A DNA stretch of 64,000 nt, taken from Frateuria edaphi (lineage in GTDB: Bacteria; Pseudomonadota; Gammaproteobacteria; Xanthomonadales; Rhodanobacteraceae). The notes beneath the pieces are model-generated. The model did no database searches, was not told the DNA's origin, and was given only the letters and a program-made list of their open reading frames with translations. The stretch spans positions 3,676,501 through 3,740,500 of the forward strand of contig NZ_CP088251.1 in NCBI RefSeq assembly GCF_021117405.1, read 5' to 3'. Of this stretch, positions 23,736 through 32,043 are shown one piece after another. A program made the translations under genes and the position numbers. Numbering within the stretch: the stretch's first letter is position 1; every line of letters begins with the position of its first letter.

Positions 23736-25259
23736 ATGACTACCCAATACCGTCCACCCAGCATGGCGCTCACCACGGTCGGCATTTCGCTGGCCACCTT
23801 CATGCAGGTGCTGGACACCACCATCGCCAACGTGTCGTTGCCGACCATCGCCGGCAACCTCGGCGTGAGCGTCAACCAGAGCACCTGGGTGATCACCTCC
23901 TTCGCCGTGAGCATGGCGATCTCGCTGCCGCTGACCGGCTTCCTCACCCGCCGCTTCGGCGAGGTGAAGCTGTTCATCTGGTCGACCCTGCTGTTCGCGC
24001 TGACCTCGTTCCTTTGCGGCGTGTCGCAGAGCATGGGCATGCTGATCGTGTTCCGCGCCATCCAGGGCGCGGTGGCCGGCCCGATGTACCCGATCACGCA
24101 GAGCCTGTTGATCTCGATCTATCCGGCGGCCAAGCGCGGCATGGCGCTCGCGCTGCTGGCGATGGTCACCGTGGTCGCGCCGATCGCCGGTCCGATCCTG
24201 GGCGGCTGGATCACCGACAACTATTCGTGGCCGTGGATCTTCTTCATCAACGTGCCGATCGGCATCTTCGCCAGCATGGTGGTGGGCAACCAGATGCGCG
24301 GGCGGGTGGACAGGACCGAGCGCCCGAAGATCGACTACGTGGGCCTGATCACCCTGATCATCGGCGTAGGCGCGTTGCAGGTCGTGCTGGACAAGGGCAA
24401 CGACGAGGACTGGTTCAACTCCACCTTCATCATCGTTACCAGCATCGTTTCGGCGATCAGTATCGCGATCTTCCTGATCTGGGAACTGACCGACAAGGAC
24501 CCGATCGTCGATCTCAAGCTGTTCCGCCACCGCAACTTCACCTACGGCACGATCGCGCTGGTCCTCGCCTACGCGGCGTTCTTCGCGATGAGCCTGCTGA
24601 TGCCGCTGTGGCTGCAGCGGAACCTGGGCTACACCTCGACCTGGGCCGGTTTCGCCACCGCGCCGATCGGTGTGCTGCCGGTGCTGCTGACGTTCTTCGT
24701 GGGCAAGTTCGCGCCGAAATTCGACCTGCGCGCGGTGGCGTCCGTGGCTTTCATCGTGCTGGGCGTGACATGCTTCATGCGCTCGGACTTCTACATCGGC
24801 GTGGACTTCTACCACGTGGCGCTGGTGCAGCTGATCCAGGGCCTGGGCGTGGCATTGTTCTTCATGCCGATCCTGACCATCCTTCTGTCGGACCTGCAGC
24901 AGAACGAGATCGCCTCGGGCTCGGGCCTGGCGACCTTCCTGCGTACGCTGGGCGGCAGTTTCTCCGCGTCGATCACCACGCTGTTCTGGGAACGCCGCGC
25001 TGTGGCCCACCATGAGCAACTGGTCGAGCACATCACCGCGTACGATCCCGGCACGCGCGCGGCGATGGAGTCGATGGGCGATCCCCAGACTGCCGCTGCC
25101 ATGATCAACCAGATGGCGACCCAGCAGGGTTACCAGATCTCCTTCAACGAGGTCTTCCACGTGCTGGGCTGGGTCTTCATCAGCCTGGTGCTGGTGATCT
25201 GGCTGACCCGGCCGCCGTTCCTCGCCAAGGCCGGACCGGCCGCCAGCGGCGGGCACTGA
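23736..25259 (+). CDS. emrB: EmrB-type MFS drug:H+ antiporter (DHA2, 14 TMS)
   Basis: A 507-residue inner-membrane transporter of the DHA2 family. The N-terminus contains the family motif FMQVLDTTIANVSLPTIAG. Motif A-like GFLTRRFGEVKLF and motif C-like APIAGPILGGWI follow, and 14 hydrophobic helices can be counted. It exports lipophilic or uncoupler-like drugs together with EmrA and an outer-membrane factor. It is the last gene of the operon and is followed 3 bases later by a rho-independent terminator. Confidence 0.95.
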   Translation: MTTQYRPPSMALTTVGISLATFMQVLDTTIANVSLPTIAGNLGVSVNQSTWVITSFAVSMAISLPLTGFLTRRFGEVKLFIWSTLLFALTSFLCGVSQSMGMLIVFRAIQGAVAGPMYPITQSLLISIYPAAKRGMALALLAMVTVVAPIAGPILGGWITDNYSWPWIFFINVPIGIFASMVVGNQMRGRVDRTERPKIDYVGLITLIIGVGALQVVLDKGNDEDWFNSTFIIVTSIVSAISIAIFLIWELTDKDPIVDLKLFRHRNFTYGTIALVLAYAAFFAMSLLMPLWLQRNLGYTSTWAGFATAPIGVLPVLLTFFVGKFAPKFDLRAVASVAFIVLGVTCFMRSDFYIGVDFYHVALVQLIQGLGVALFFMPILTILLSDLQQNEIASGSGLATFLRTLGGSFSASITTLFWERRAVAHHEQLVEHITAYDPGTRAAMESMGDPQTAAAMINQMATQQGYQISFNEVFHVLGWVFISLVLVIWLTRPPFLAKAGPAASGGH

Positions 25260-25261
25260 AA

Positions 25262-25293
25262 AGAAAGGCGCCTCGCGGGCGCCTTTCTCTTTA
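25262..25293. terminator. Rho-independent terminator, possibly bidirectional
   Basis: AGAAAGGCGCC (25262-25272) and GGCGCCTTTCT (25278-25288) form an 11-bp stem with loop TCGCG, followed by CTTTA. It closes the emrR-OMF-emrA-emrB operon. The A-rich left flank means it could also serve the convergent pagL-like gene. Confidence 0.85.
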
Positions 25294-25357
25294 TAGGGAT
25301 GACAGCCGTCCGCGAATCCGGGCGGTGGGTGAAAGCCGCCTTCCGAACCGCTACGTC

Positions 25358-25888
25358 TCAGAGGTCGAAGCCGACGCCGACCAGCGCCATCGTCTCGCCG
25401 CGGTTGGGTCCGTTGAGCCCGCCGTTGGACACGTGCCGCAGCTGGAAACTCAGGTGTTCGCCCTGCCAGCCCAGCGTGCTGACGAACTGGTAATGGCTCG
25501 ACAGCGCCTGGGTGGTGTGGTTGGTGCCGGCCAGCTGGAAGCTGAAGAACAGCGGGCGATACCAGGCATCGGGCGCGCCGTAGTGGAAGCGGGCGCCGGC
25601 CGCCAGCAGCGCCACCGAATGGCGGGTATCGAACTCGGCGTTGCGGTAGCGGCTCACGTCGCGATTGTCGATCCAGCCGGCGGAAATGTCCGGCGACCAG
25701 TCCAGCCGGCCGCTGCGTCCGATCGCGTGCGGCGCGAACGTCGCTTCGACGAACGCCGTGTTGGCGCCATGGTCGTCCATGTAGCTTCGCCCGCCCTGCA
25801 CTTCCACGTGGGCGGCGGCCGCGGGCAGCGCGGCGAGGGTCAGGAGCAGCGTCAGCGCGCCGCGAAGACGCGAGGAGGCGGGGAGCAT
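25358..25888 (-). CDS. Lipid A 3-O-deacylase, PagL family
   Basis: A 176-residue outer-membrane beta-barrel with a signal peptide ending at about residue 26 (LLTLAALPAAAA). The PagL catalytic elements are present: HVSNGG (H152 and S154, family HxSNxG) and the downstream glutamate E165 in NRGET. The protein ends in VGFDL, strand-like with a near-terminal aromatic. PagL removes the 3-O acyl chain of lipid A, lowering endotoxicity and altering envelope permeability. It is convergent with the drug-efflux operon and monocistronic. Confidence 0.87.
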   Translation of the reverse strand: MLPASSRLRGALTLLLTLAALPAAAAHVEVQGGRSYMDDHGANTAFVEATFAPHAIGRSGRLDWSPDISAGWIDNRDVSRYRNAEFDTRHSVALLAAGARFHYGAPDAWYRPLFFSFQLAGTNHTTQALSSHYQFVSTLGWQGEHLSFQLRHVSNGGLNGPNRGETMALVGVGFDL

Positions 25889-26123
25889 GTGGGAAACCCT
25901 TTCCTGGGGCAGGCAAGTTCGTGTACTGAATAGTTTATTTTATCCCGTCGTCGCCGGGTGAAGCGCGCCGTGCATGCTGGCGAACACTGTGTTGCACGGA
26001 TCAGTCATAACGGTCGTGGCGATGGCGATGCCGAAGCCGAAGCCGGCCAGGACCCACTTGCGGGCGATGCCACCGACAGGCAGAAAGCGTTCGCCACAAG
26101 TGGTTTCCTGCTCGGGACACCGT
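25889..26123. other. Spacer between pagL-like and RND genes, no gene supported
   Basis: A 235-base stretch. It begins with AATAGTTTATTTTATCCC near 25930, the most AT-rich patch here, which probably holds the pagL-like promoter reading leftward. Short open frames cross it on both strands but show no protein-like composition. I see no hairpin terminator for the RND gene, which reads toward this spacer. Confidence 0.4.
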
Positions 26124-29100
26124 TCAGGCGGTCTGCTGCTTGCCCAGTGCCTTGAGCCGCTTCTTCTCCTCACGACGCTGCCTGCGCGCGGCCTTGCGGA
26201 TCTTGCGGTCGTGACCCCACAGGTAGATCGCCGGTGTGCTGAGCAGGGTCAACAGCTGCGAGACCAGCAGGCCGCCCACGATGGCGATGCCCAGCGGCTG
26301 GCGCATCTCCGAACCGATGCCGAAGCCGATCGCCAGAGGCAGCGCCGCGCCCATCGCCACCAGCGTGGTCATCGTGATCGGACGGAAGCGCACCAGCGCC
26401 GCTTCGCGGATCGCATCGGGCGGTGCCAGGTTGCGCTCGCGCTGGGCGACCAGTGCGAAGTCGACCATCAGGATCGCGTTTTTCTTGACGATACCGATCA
26501 GCATCAGGATCGCAATGATCGCCATCAGCGAGAGCTGGGTCTGCGTCACCAGCATGGCCAGGAACGCACCCATGCCCGCGGCCGGCAGCGTGGAAAGAAT
26601 GGTCAGCGGATGGCCGAGGCTTTCGTAGAGGATGCCCAGCACGATGTACATCGCAACGATCGAGGCCAGCAGCAGGATGAAGCCGTTGGACTTGGCCTGC
26701 TGCAGGCGCTGGTTGGCGCCGGTGAAGTCGACCCGGAAGCCGTCGGGCAAGTGCACCGCGAAGGCGGCCTGCTCGACCAGTTTGACGCCACGCTGCTGGT
26801 CCACGCCCTTGGCAAGGTTGTAGGTGACCGTGGCCGCTTCCAGCTGGTTGTGGTGGCGGATGCGCATCGGCGCGATGTTGGGCTCGATCCGCGCCAGCGC
26901 GGAGAGCGGGATCATCTCGCCGCGACTGTTGCGCACGTGGATGTTGAGCAGCGACTGCGGGCTGATCGACTCGGCGCCGGCCGAGGTCAGCACCACCCGG
27001 TACTGGTTGATGTCCGAATAGATCACCGACACCGGGTTCTGCCCGAACGAGTTGTACAGCGCCGAGTCGATGTCGCCCATGCTCACGTGCAGGCGGCCGG
27101 CGGCTTCGCGGTCGACCTTGAGCATCTGCTGCTTGCCGGCCTGGTCGAAGTCACTGCCGACGTCGCGGAATTCCTTGTTCTCACGCAGTTGGCGGACCAT
27201 CTGCAGCGTCCACGGCTGCAGGTCGCCGCCATTGTCGCTGACCAGCTGGAATTCGTACTGGCCGCCCTTGTCGCCACTGCCGCCACCGCCGAGGAACTGC
27301 GCGATGCTGAGCTCGACCTCGACGCCGGCAAGCTTGTCCAGCCGCTTGGAAAGGCGCTCGACCACTTCCTTGGCGCCGATGCGACGGTCGCCCGGCGCGT
27401 CGCCGCGCGGCTTCAGGTCCATGAACATCTGCGCCGAGTTGCCGACCGCGCCGCCGCCGCCGCCATCGCCACCGAGCATGGTGAGCATGTCCTCGACCGC
27501 CGGGTCTTCCTTGATGATCTTGGCCACCTGCAGCACGCGCTCGGTGAGCAGCTCCGGCGAAATGTTGGCATCGGCGGTGACCTGCGCCTGCAGCTGGCCG
27601 GTGTCCTCGTCGGGCATGAACGTGCCGCCGGCGGTCTTGCCTACGGCAATGCCGAGCAGCACGGTGAGCACCAGCAGGAGCAGCGGCTGCCAGCGCATCA
27701 GCCGGCGATGGTGCATCGCCCAGTCCAGCGCGCGCTCGTAGCGCTTCAGCAGCGCACGGTCGAAATTCTCCACCGCGCGCTCGATGCGCCCGGGCGGCGG
27801 CGGGTTGGCCGGTTCGGCGGTCAGCAGCCGGCCGCACAACGCGGGCGTGAGCGTCAGCGAGACGATCGCCGAGATCACCACCGCCGCGGTCAGGGTTACC
27901 GAGAACTCGCGCAGCAGCATCACCAGCATGTTGTTGCCGAACAGCAGCGGCGCGAAAACCGCCACCAGCGACAACGTGATCGACACCACCGTGAAGCCGA
28001 TCTCGCGCACGCCGGTCAGCGCCGCCTGCAGCGGCGGCATGCCGTGTTCCATGTGGCGCACGATGTTCTCGATGACCACGATCGCATCGTCGACGACGAA
28101 GCCGATGCACAGGACCAGCGCGACCAGCGACAAGGTGTTGAGGGTGTAGCCGAGCGCCCACATCGCCACGAACGCGCCGGCCAGCGACAGCGGTACGCTC
28201 AACGTGGCGATCAGCGTCGGCCGCAGCCGGCGCAGGAATACCAGCATCACCAGCACCACCATCACGATCGAGATCAGCAGCGCGACCTCCACCTCGTGCA
28301 GCGCCGACTTGGTGGTCTGGGTGAGGTCGAACACCGCGTTCATCTGCAGGCTGGCCGGCAGCGAGGCGCGCAGCTGCGGCAGCTTGGCGCGGATCGCCTC
28401 CACCGTCGCCACCGCGTTGGCCTCCGGACGCTTGCTGATCTGCAGGCCGACCGTGCGCGCGCTGCCGCTGGCGTCGGCGAACCAGGCGCTCTGGTACTTG
28501 TCCTGCTGGCCGCCGTAGACGTGGGCGACGTCGGACAGGCGTACCGGCACGCCATGCTTCATGGCGATCAGCAAGTGGGCGAACTCATCCGGCGTCTGCA
28601 GGCCGTCGCTGGCGGTGACGGTCATCTGCGTGCGGCCGTCGCTCAGCGTGCCCTGCGGCGAGGTGACGTTGGCCGCGCGCAGGGCGTTGGCGACATCGTT
28701 GGAGGTCAGGCCCTTGGCTGCCAGCGCGTCGGTATCGAGCTCGATGCGCACCGCGTGCGGCGTGCCGCCGAACACCTGCACCTGCGCCACGCCCTGGATC
28801 TGCGAGACGGCGGGCTTGAGCAGCGTGTCGGCCAGGTCGAACAGCTGGTCCTGCGGCATGCCCGAGGAGGTCAGCGTAATGAACAGGATCGGGATCTGCG
28901 CCGTGTCGAACTTGAAATACTGCGGTGGTCCGGGCATGCCCGAGGGCAGGTCCGGCGCGGCCGCGTTGATCGCCGCCTGCACGTCGCGCGCGGCGCTGTC
29001 GGCGGTGCGGTCGAAGGTGAAGCGGACCATCACCGAGGCCTGCCCCTCGGTGGCGTTGCCGTACATCTCATCCACGCCCGGGATGCGGCCCAGGTGGCGC

Positions 29101-29303
29101 TCCAGGGGCGCCAGGATGGTGCTGGCCATGGTCTGCGCGCTGGCGCCAGGCTGGTTGGCCACCACGTAGACGCCGGGAAAATCGAGCGACGGCAATGCCG
29201 CCACGCCCAGCAGCAGGTAGGCCCACACGCCGGCGAGGGTGAGGCCAAGCGCCAGCAGCGAGGTGCCGATCGGGCGGCGGATCAGGGGGGCGAAGATGTT
29301 CAC
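26124..29303 (-). CDS. RND multidrug efflux permease (MdtB/MdtC/AcrB-like)
   Basis: A 1,059-residue proton-driven exporter of the HAE1 type. It begins MNIFAPLIRRPIGTSLLALG, carries the porter segment PSLDFPGVYVVANQPGASAQ, and has the proton-relay pair DD in CIGFVVDDAIVVIENI (about residue 405). The second half repeats the topology and ends in a basic tail RKAARRQRREEKKRLKAL. The sequence style (PLERHLGRIPGVDEM) is closest to MdtB/MdtC. Normally such genes sit beside a membrane fusion protein and sometimes a second RND subunit. Here neither neighbour is one, so the partner must be encoded elsewhere. Confidence 0.92.
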   Translation of the reverse strand: MNIFAPLIRRPIGTSLLALGLTLAGVWAYLLLGVAALPSLDFPGVYVVANQPGASAQTMASTILAPLERHLGRIPGVDEMYGNATEGQASVMVRFTFDRTADSAARDVQAAINAAAPDLPSGMPGPPQYFKFDTAQIPILFITLTSSGMPQDQLFDLADTLLKPAVSQIQGVAQVQVFGGTPHAVRIELDTDALAAKGLTSNDVANALRAANVTSPQGTLSDGRTQMTVTASDGLQTPDEFAHLLIAMKHGVPVRLSDVAHVYGGQQDKYQSAWFADASGSARTVGLQISKRPEANAVATVEAIRAKLPQLRASLPASLQMNAVFDLTQTTKSALHEVEVALLISIVMVVLVMLVFLRRLRPTLIATLSVPLSLAGAFVAMWALGYTLNTLSLVALVLCIGFVVDDAIVVIENIVRHMEHGMPPLQAALTGVREIGFTVVSITLSLVAVFAPLLFGNNMLVMLLREFSVTLTAAVVISAIVSLTLTPALCGRLLTAEPANPPPPGRIERAVENFDRALLKRYERALDWAMHHRRLMRWQPLLLLVLTVLLGIAVGKTAGGTFMPDEDTGQLQAQVTADANISPELLTERVLQVAKIIKEDPAVEDMLTMLGGDGGGGGAVGNSAQMFMDLKPRGDAPGDRRIGAKEVVERLSKRLDKLAGVEVELSIAQFLGGGGSGDKGGQYEFQLVSDNGGDLQPWTLQMVRQLRENKEFRDVGSDFDQAGKQQMLKVDREAAGRLHVSMGDIDSALYNSFGQNPVSVIYSDINQYRVVLTSAGAESISPQSLLNIHVRNSRGEMIPLSALARIEPNIAPMRIRHHNQLEAATVTYNLAKGVDQQRGVKLVEQAAFAVHLPDGFRVDFTGANQRLQQAKSNGFILLLASIVAMYIVLGILYESLGHPLTILSTLPAAGMGAFLAMLVTQTQLSLMAIIAILMLIGIVKKNAILMVDFALVAQRERNLAPPDAIREAALVRFRPITMTTLVAMGAALPLAIGFGIGSEMRQPLGIAIVGGLLVSQLLTLLSTPAIYLWGHDRKIRKAARRQRREEKKRLKALGKQQTA

Positions 29304-29554
29304 GGGGCGTCCGTACCGCGGGGAGGGCGCGCGGCAGGTGCCGCGCCGGGATGGCTAGCGTAGCGCGCTGCTGCCACGTGGTTCGTGGGCCAGAGGATGG
29401 GCAGGGTCATGCGGCACGTTATGCCGGGTGCTCGCGGCGGAGGATGTGCCTGAAGTCCGGCCCCTGCCGAAAGGCAGGGCCGGATGAGGCGGGTCCTTCC
29501 CCCGCCTGCGGAGGAAGATGCCCGACGGGCGGATGGGGCAGGCTCGCGGGAACC
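29304..29554. other. Spacer between RND and btuB, with a tetraloop hairpin repeat
   Basis: A 251-base spacer. It contains the hairpin CCGGCCCCTGCC (29457-29468) with GGCAGGGCCGG (29473-29483) closed by a GAAA tetraloop. A second stem-like stretch follows at 29493-29520, with the family-B tail GGATGAGGCGGGT. It resembles the CTCCC/GGGAG repeats elsewhere. No open frame here looks like protein. Confidence 0.5.
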
Positions 29555-31405
29555 TCAACCCCCGGGCGTGTACCGCAGCGTCAGATACCAGCTGCGGCCT
29601 GGCTGGTTGAAGTAGTAGACGGTTTCGTAGTGCCGATCGAACGCGTTCGCCAGCCGTGCCTCGACCTGCCAGTCGTCCGCGAACGCGTAGCTCGCGCGCA
29701 GGTCGGTGGTCGTATAGCCACCCAGCCGGTGCCGGTTGGCCAGGTCGTCGTAGCGCGCGCCGGCGGCAAGTAGGGTGGCGCCCACGCCGAACGCGCCGAA
29801 GCGGCGGTCGAGCTCCAGCCGCGCGGTGCGCTCGGGACGGCGCGGCAGCAGGTGGCCATCATTGGCACCGCCATCGCGGTTCTCTGGCCGCTGCAGCGTC
29901 AGGTAGCCTTCAACCCGCCAGCCGGCGAGCGCCGTTCCGGCCTGGGCTTCCAGTCCGCGGATGCGCGCGCGGCTGATGTTGCGGGGGAAGTAATTGGCAT
30001 CCAGCGAGATCAACTGGTCGATGGTGGTCTGGTAGGCGTTGAGCGCCCAGTGCCAGTCGCGCTGCTGCTGCGCCAGGCCGAGTTCGGCGCTGCGCGAGGT
30101 TTCCGGCTGCAGGTCCGGGTTGCCGCTGCCGTAGGGGTAGTAAAGGTCGTTGAAGGTCGGCGCGTGGAAGGCGCTGCCCCAGCTGGCTGACAGCTTGAGG
30201 CCGTGGTCGAACGCGTAACCCCACGCCGCCGCGCCGGTGGTATGACCACCGAACTGCTGGTTGTCGTCGTGGCGAAGCGACAGCTGCATTTCGTGGCGAC
30301 CGAAGTTGGCCTGGTATTGCACGTAGCCGCCGGTGTCGCTGCGGCTGTCGTCCAGGTAGCCGGTATCGCTGGACAGGTGCTCGCGCTGCCAGTCGACGCC
30401 CAGCGTCAGTAACTGGTTGTCCGCCAGGCTCAGGTCGTTCTGCCACGAGGCCTGGTTGCGGCGCGAGTTGCCGTAGCGCATGAACACGCCGTCGTTGTCG
30501 GTGTGCTGTTCGTCCAGGCTCTGACCGGCCGCCAGGGTGACCTTCCAGGAGGAAAGCGGATCGAAGCCCAACTGCGCGCCGGCGACCTGCTGGCGGTTGT
30601 GGTGCTGGTTGCCGTAGGGAGCGCCGTCGAACTCCGCGCGGCTGTCGCTGCGCAGCCAGGTCGCGGTCAGCTCCGTGCCGTTGTCCCAGCGGTAGCCGGC
30701 GTTGGCCAGGGCATTGCGGTTGCGGTAGGCATCGGCGTCCGGCTCGTCGGTGAAGCAGCCGGCGAAGACCGTGCCTGCACCCACGCGGCAGGCGTTGATG
30801 CCGCGGGTGTATTGGCTGCCGAGGCTCAGGTTGTACCAGGCGTGTTTGTCGCCGCCGGCCAGCCCGAGCTGCCCGTCGGCGTAGTCGCGACTGCCGGCGC
30901 CCAGCCGCAGCGATGGCGCCAGGCCGCCATCGCGCGTTCCGTGCCGGGTGAAGATCTGGATCACGCCGCCGATCGCGTCGGCGCCATACAGGCTCGAGCG
31001 TGGCCCGCGCACCACTTCGATGCGCTCGATCTGGTCCAGCGGCAGCTGGTCGAAGGCAGGAATGCCGGCGCTCACCGTCCCCACGCGCACGCCGTCGATC
31101 AACAGCAGCGTATGCGAGGAATTGGTGCCGCGCAGGAACAGCGAGCTTTGCTGGCCGAGTCCGCCAGCCTGGGCGAAGGTCACGCCGGGCAGGCCCTGGA
31201 GCAGGTCGATCAGCGAGACCGGCTGCAGCCGATCGATGTCCTCGCGGGTGATCACGCTGACCGACGACAGCGCATCGTCGACGGTGATCGCGGTGCGCGT
31301 GGCGGTGACGATGACCGGCGACAGCGCGACCGGATCCGAGGTGCCGGTCGCCAGCGCGGCGAACGAGCTGCCGCACAGGGCGACGGCAAGCAGTGTCTTC
31401 TTCAT
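29555..31405 (-). CDS. btuB: TonB-dependent vitamin B12 receptor BtuB
   Basis: A 616-residue outer-membrane receptor with a signal peptide (MKKTLLAVALCGSSFAALA). The TonB-box-like region is SPVIVTATRT. The plug domain has ITREDIDRLQPVSLIDLLQG and RIEVVRGPRSSLYGADAIGG, and a 22-strand barrel ends in WYLTLRYTPGG. It takes up cobalamin at the expense of proton-motive force through TonB. The assignment to cobalamin is strongly supported by the riboswitch in its leader. Reading starts at 31405, 130 bases downstream of the aptamer. Confidence 0.94.
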   Translation of the reverse strand: MKKTLLAVALCGSSFAALATGTSDPVALSPVIVTATRTAITVDDALSSVSVITREDIDRLQPVSLIDLLQGLPGVTFAQAGGLGQQSSLFLRGTNSSHTLLLIDGVRVGTVSAGIPAFDQLPLDQIERIEVVRGPRSSLYGADAIGGVIQIFTRHGTRDGGLAPSLRLGAGSRDYADGQLGLAGGDKHAWYNLSLGSQYTRGINACRVGAGTVFAGCFTDEPDADAYRNRNALANAGYRWDNGTELTATWLRSDSRAEFDGAPYGNQHHNRQQVAGAQLGFDPLSSWKVTLAAGQSLDEQHTDNDGVFMRYGNSRRNQASWQNDLSLADNQLLTLGVDWQREHLSSDTGYLDDSRSDTGGYVQYQANFGRHEMQLSLRHDDNQQFGGHTTGAAAWGYAFDHGLKLSASWGSAFHAPTFNDLYYPYGSGNPDLQPETSRSAELGLAQQQRDWHWALNAYQTTIDQLISLDANYFPRNISRARIRGLEAQAGTALAGWRVEGYLTLQRPENRDGGANDGHLLPRRPERTARLELDRRFGAFGVGATLLAAGARYDDLANRHRLGGYTTTDLRASYAFADDWQVEARLANAFDRHYETVYYFNQPGRSWYLTLRYTPGG

Positions 31406-31539
31406 GGATGTGTGCGTTCCTTGGCCGCGCGCCCACGCACGGCCTCAAGCGTGGATGAGCTGGCGGCCGGAGGCAGGGGGAACGACGGGCAGGCGCGAGG
31501 CCACGCACGAGGTCCGGCCCGCCCACCGCAGGTCCACCA

Positions 31540-31750
31540 GGCAAATGCTTCGGGCCGGTCTCCGGGCTCGCGGGCGCAGGCTCTGTGCCTGCCGGACGGC
31601 GCCTTCCCATGCTTATGGGCACAGTGGCGTGGTGCCGTCCGTTCGACTCGCTTACCGTTGCGGGGGCAGCGCCGGCATTGTTGTGCATCGCACAACGCAC
31701 CGGCTTCCCGTTTCATCCCGCCAGCTCTTGGGCCAACAGGGACACCCGAA
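31540..31750 (-). ncRNA. Cobalamin (AdoCbl-type) riboswitch
   Basis: On the minus strand the leader shows the conserved core in order: GGGAAGCCGGTG, GCTGCCCCCGCAACGGTAAG, TGGGAAGG, and a perfect B12 box AGCCCGGAGACCGGCC (31553-31568). The position just upstream of btuB fits repression by coenzyme B12. No separate terminator stem is obvious, so control is more likely at translation through the 130-base region before the btuB start. Confidence 0.95.
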
Positions 31751-31758
31751 ACCAGGCA

Positions 31759-31788
31759 ATAGTAGGAACTTCAGCCCACCGGTGCCAA
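31759..31788 (-). promoter_or_regulatory. Probable sigma-70 promoter of btuB
   Basis: Reading leftward, TTGGCA (31788-31783) and TACTAT (31764-31759) are spaced 18 bases apart. This puts the transcript start at about 31752, right at the 5' edge of the cobalamin aptamer. Confidence 0.6.
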
Positions 31789-31821
31789 GCCCGCATCGCT
31801 CTGGAATTGGGATGGGAACGC

Positions 31822-31861
31822 TAAAAAAAAGTTGACATACCGTTACGGCGGGCGCTACGTT
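31822..31861 (+). promoter_or_regulatory. Promoter of the first Oar-like receptor, with A-tract
   Basis: TAAAAAAAAGTTGACA (31822-31837) combines an A8 UP-like tract with a perfect -35. TACGTT (31856-31861) follows after 18 bases. The same 16-base block, spacing and GGCGCTA context recur before the second receptor at 37074-37113. The leader to ATG 32044 is about 175 bases. Confidence 0.75.
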
Positions 31862-32023
31862 CCAAGAGCAACTCATCGCTTTGCGTGATTGCGGATCAGA
31901 CAAAGCCCTGATCGGGGGGGCGGGCGATAGTTCCAAGCCAGCCAACGGGAAGCGGGGCTTTCGTCGGGGTCATCTGGCGTGCCGTCTGTGGGCACGTGAG
32001 CTTTTATTGGACTCGTTTCGAGT

Positions 32024-32043
32024 CGATCTGGGGAGATCTGTTA
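32024..32043 (+). promoter_or_regulatory. RBS-spanning hairpin of the first Oar-like receptor
   Basis: GATCTGGGGAGATC precedes ATG 32044, with a 5-bp stem GATCT/AGATC and the GGGGAG Shine-Dalgarno in the loop and 3' arm. An identical 16-base block (CGATCTGGGGAGATCT) precedes the second receptor, which suggests shared translational control. Confidence 0.6.

Noticed and set aside
20637-25916. A 1,759-codon open frame on the minus strand, antisense to the whole efflux operon
   Set aside because: Its translation is His/Gln/Arg-rich low complexity with no domains, and the plus strand holds four well-supported genes. It is a high-GC codon-position artefact.
25940-26173. Small genes on either strand between pagL-like and RND genes
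   Set aside because: Frames of 65-77 codons overlap each other and the RND 3' end, lack ribosome sites, and have no protein-like composition.
25974-29363. A 1,129-codon plus-strand frame opposite the RND gene
   Set aside because: Same artefact: no domain signatures, and the opposite strand encodes a complete RND permease.
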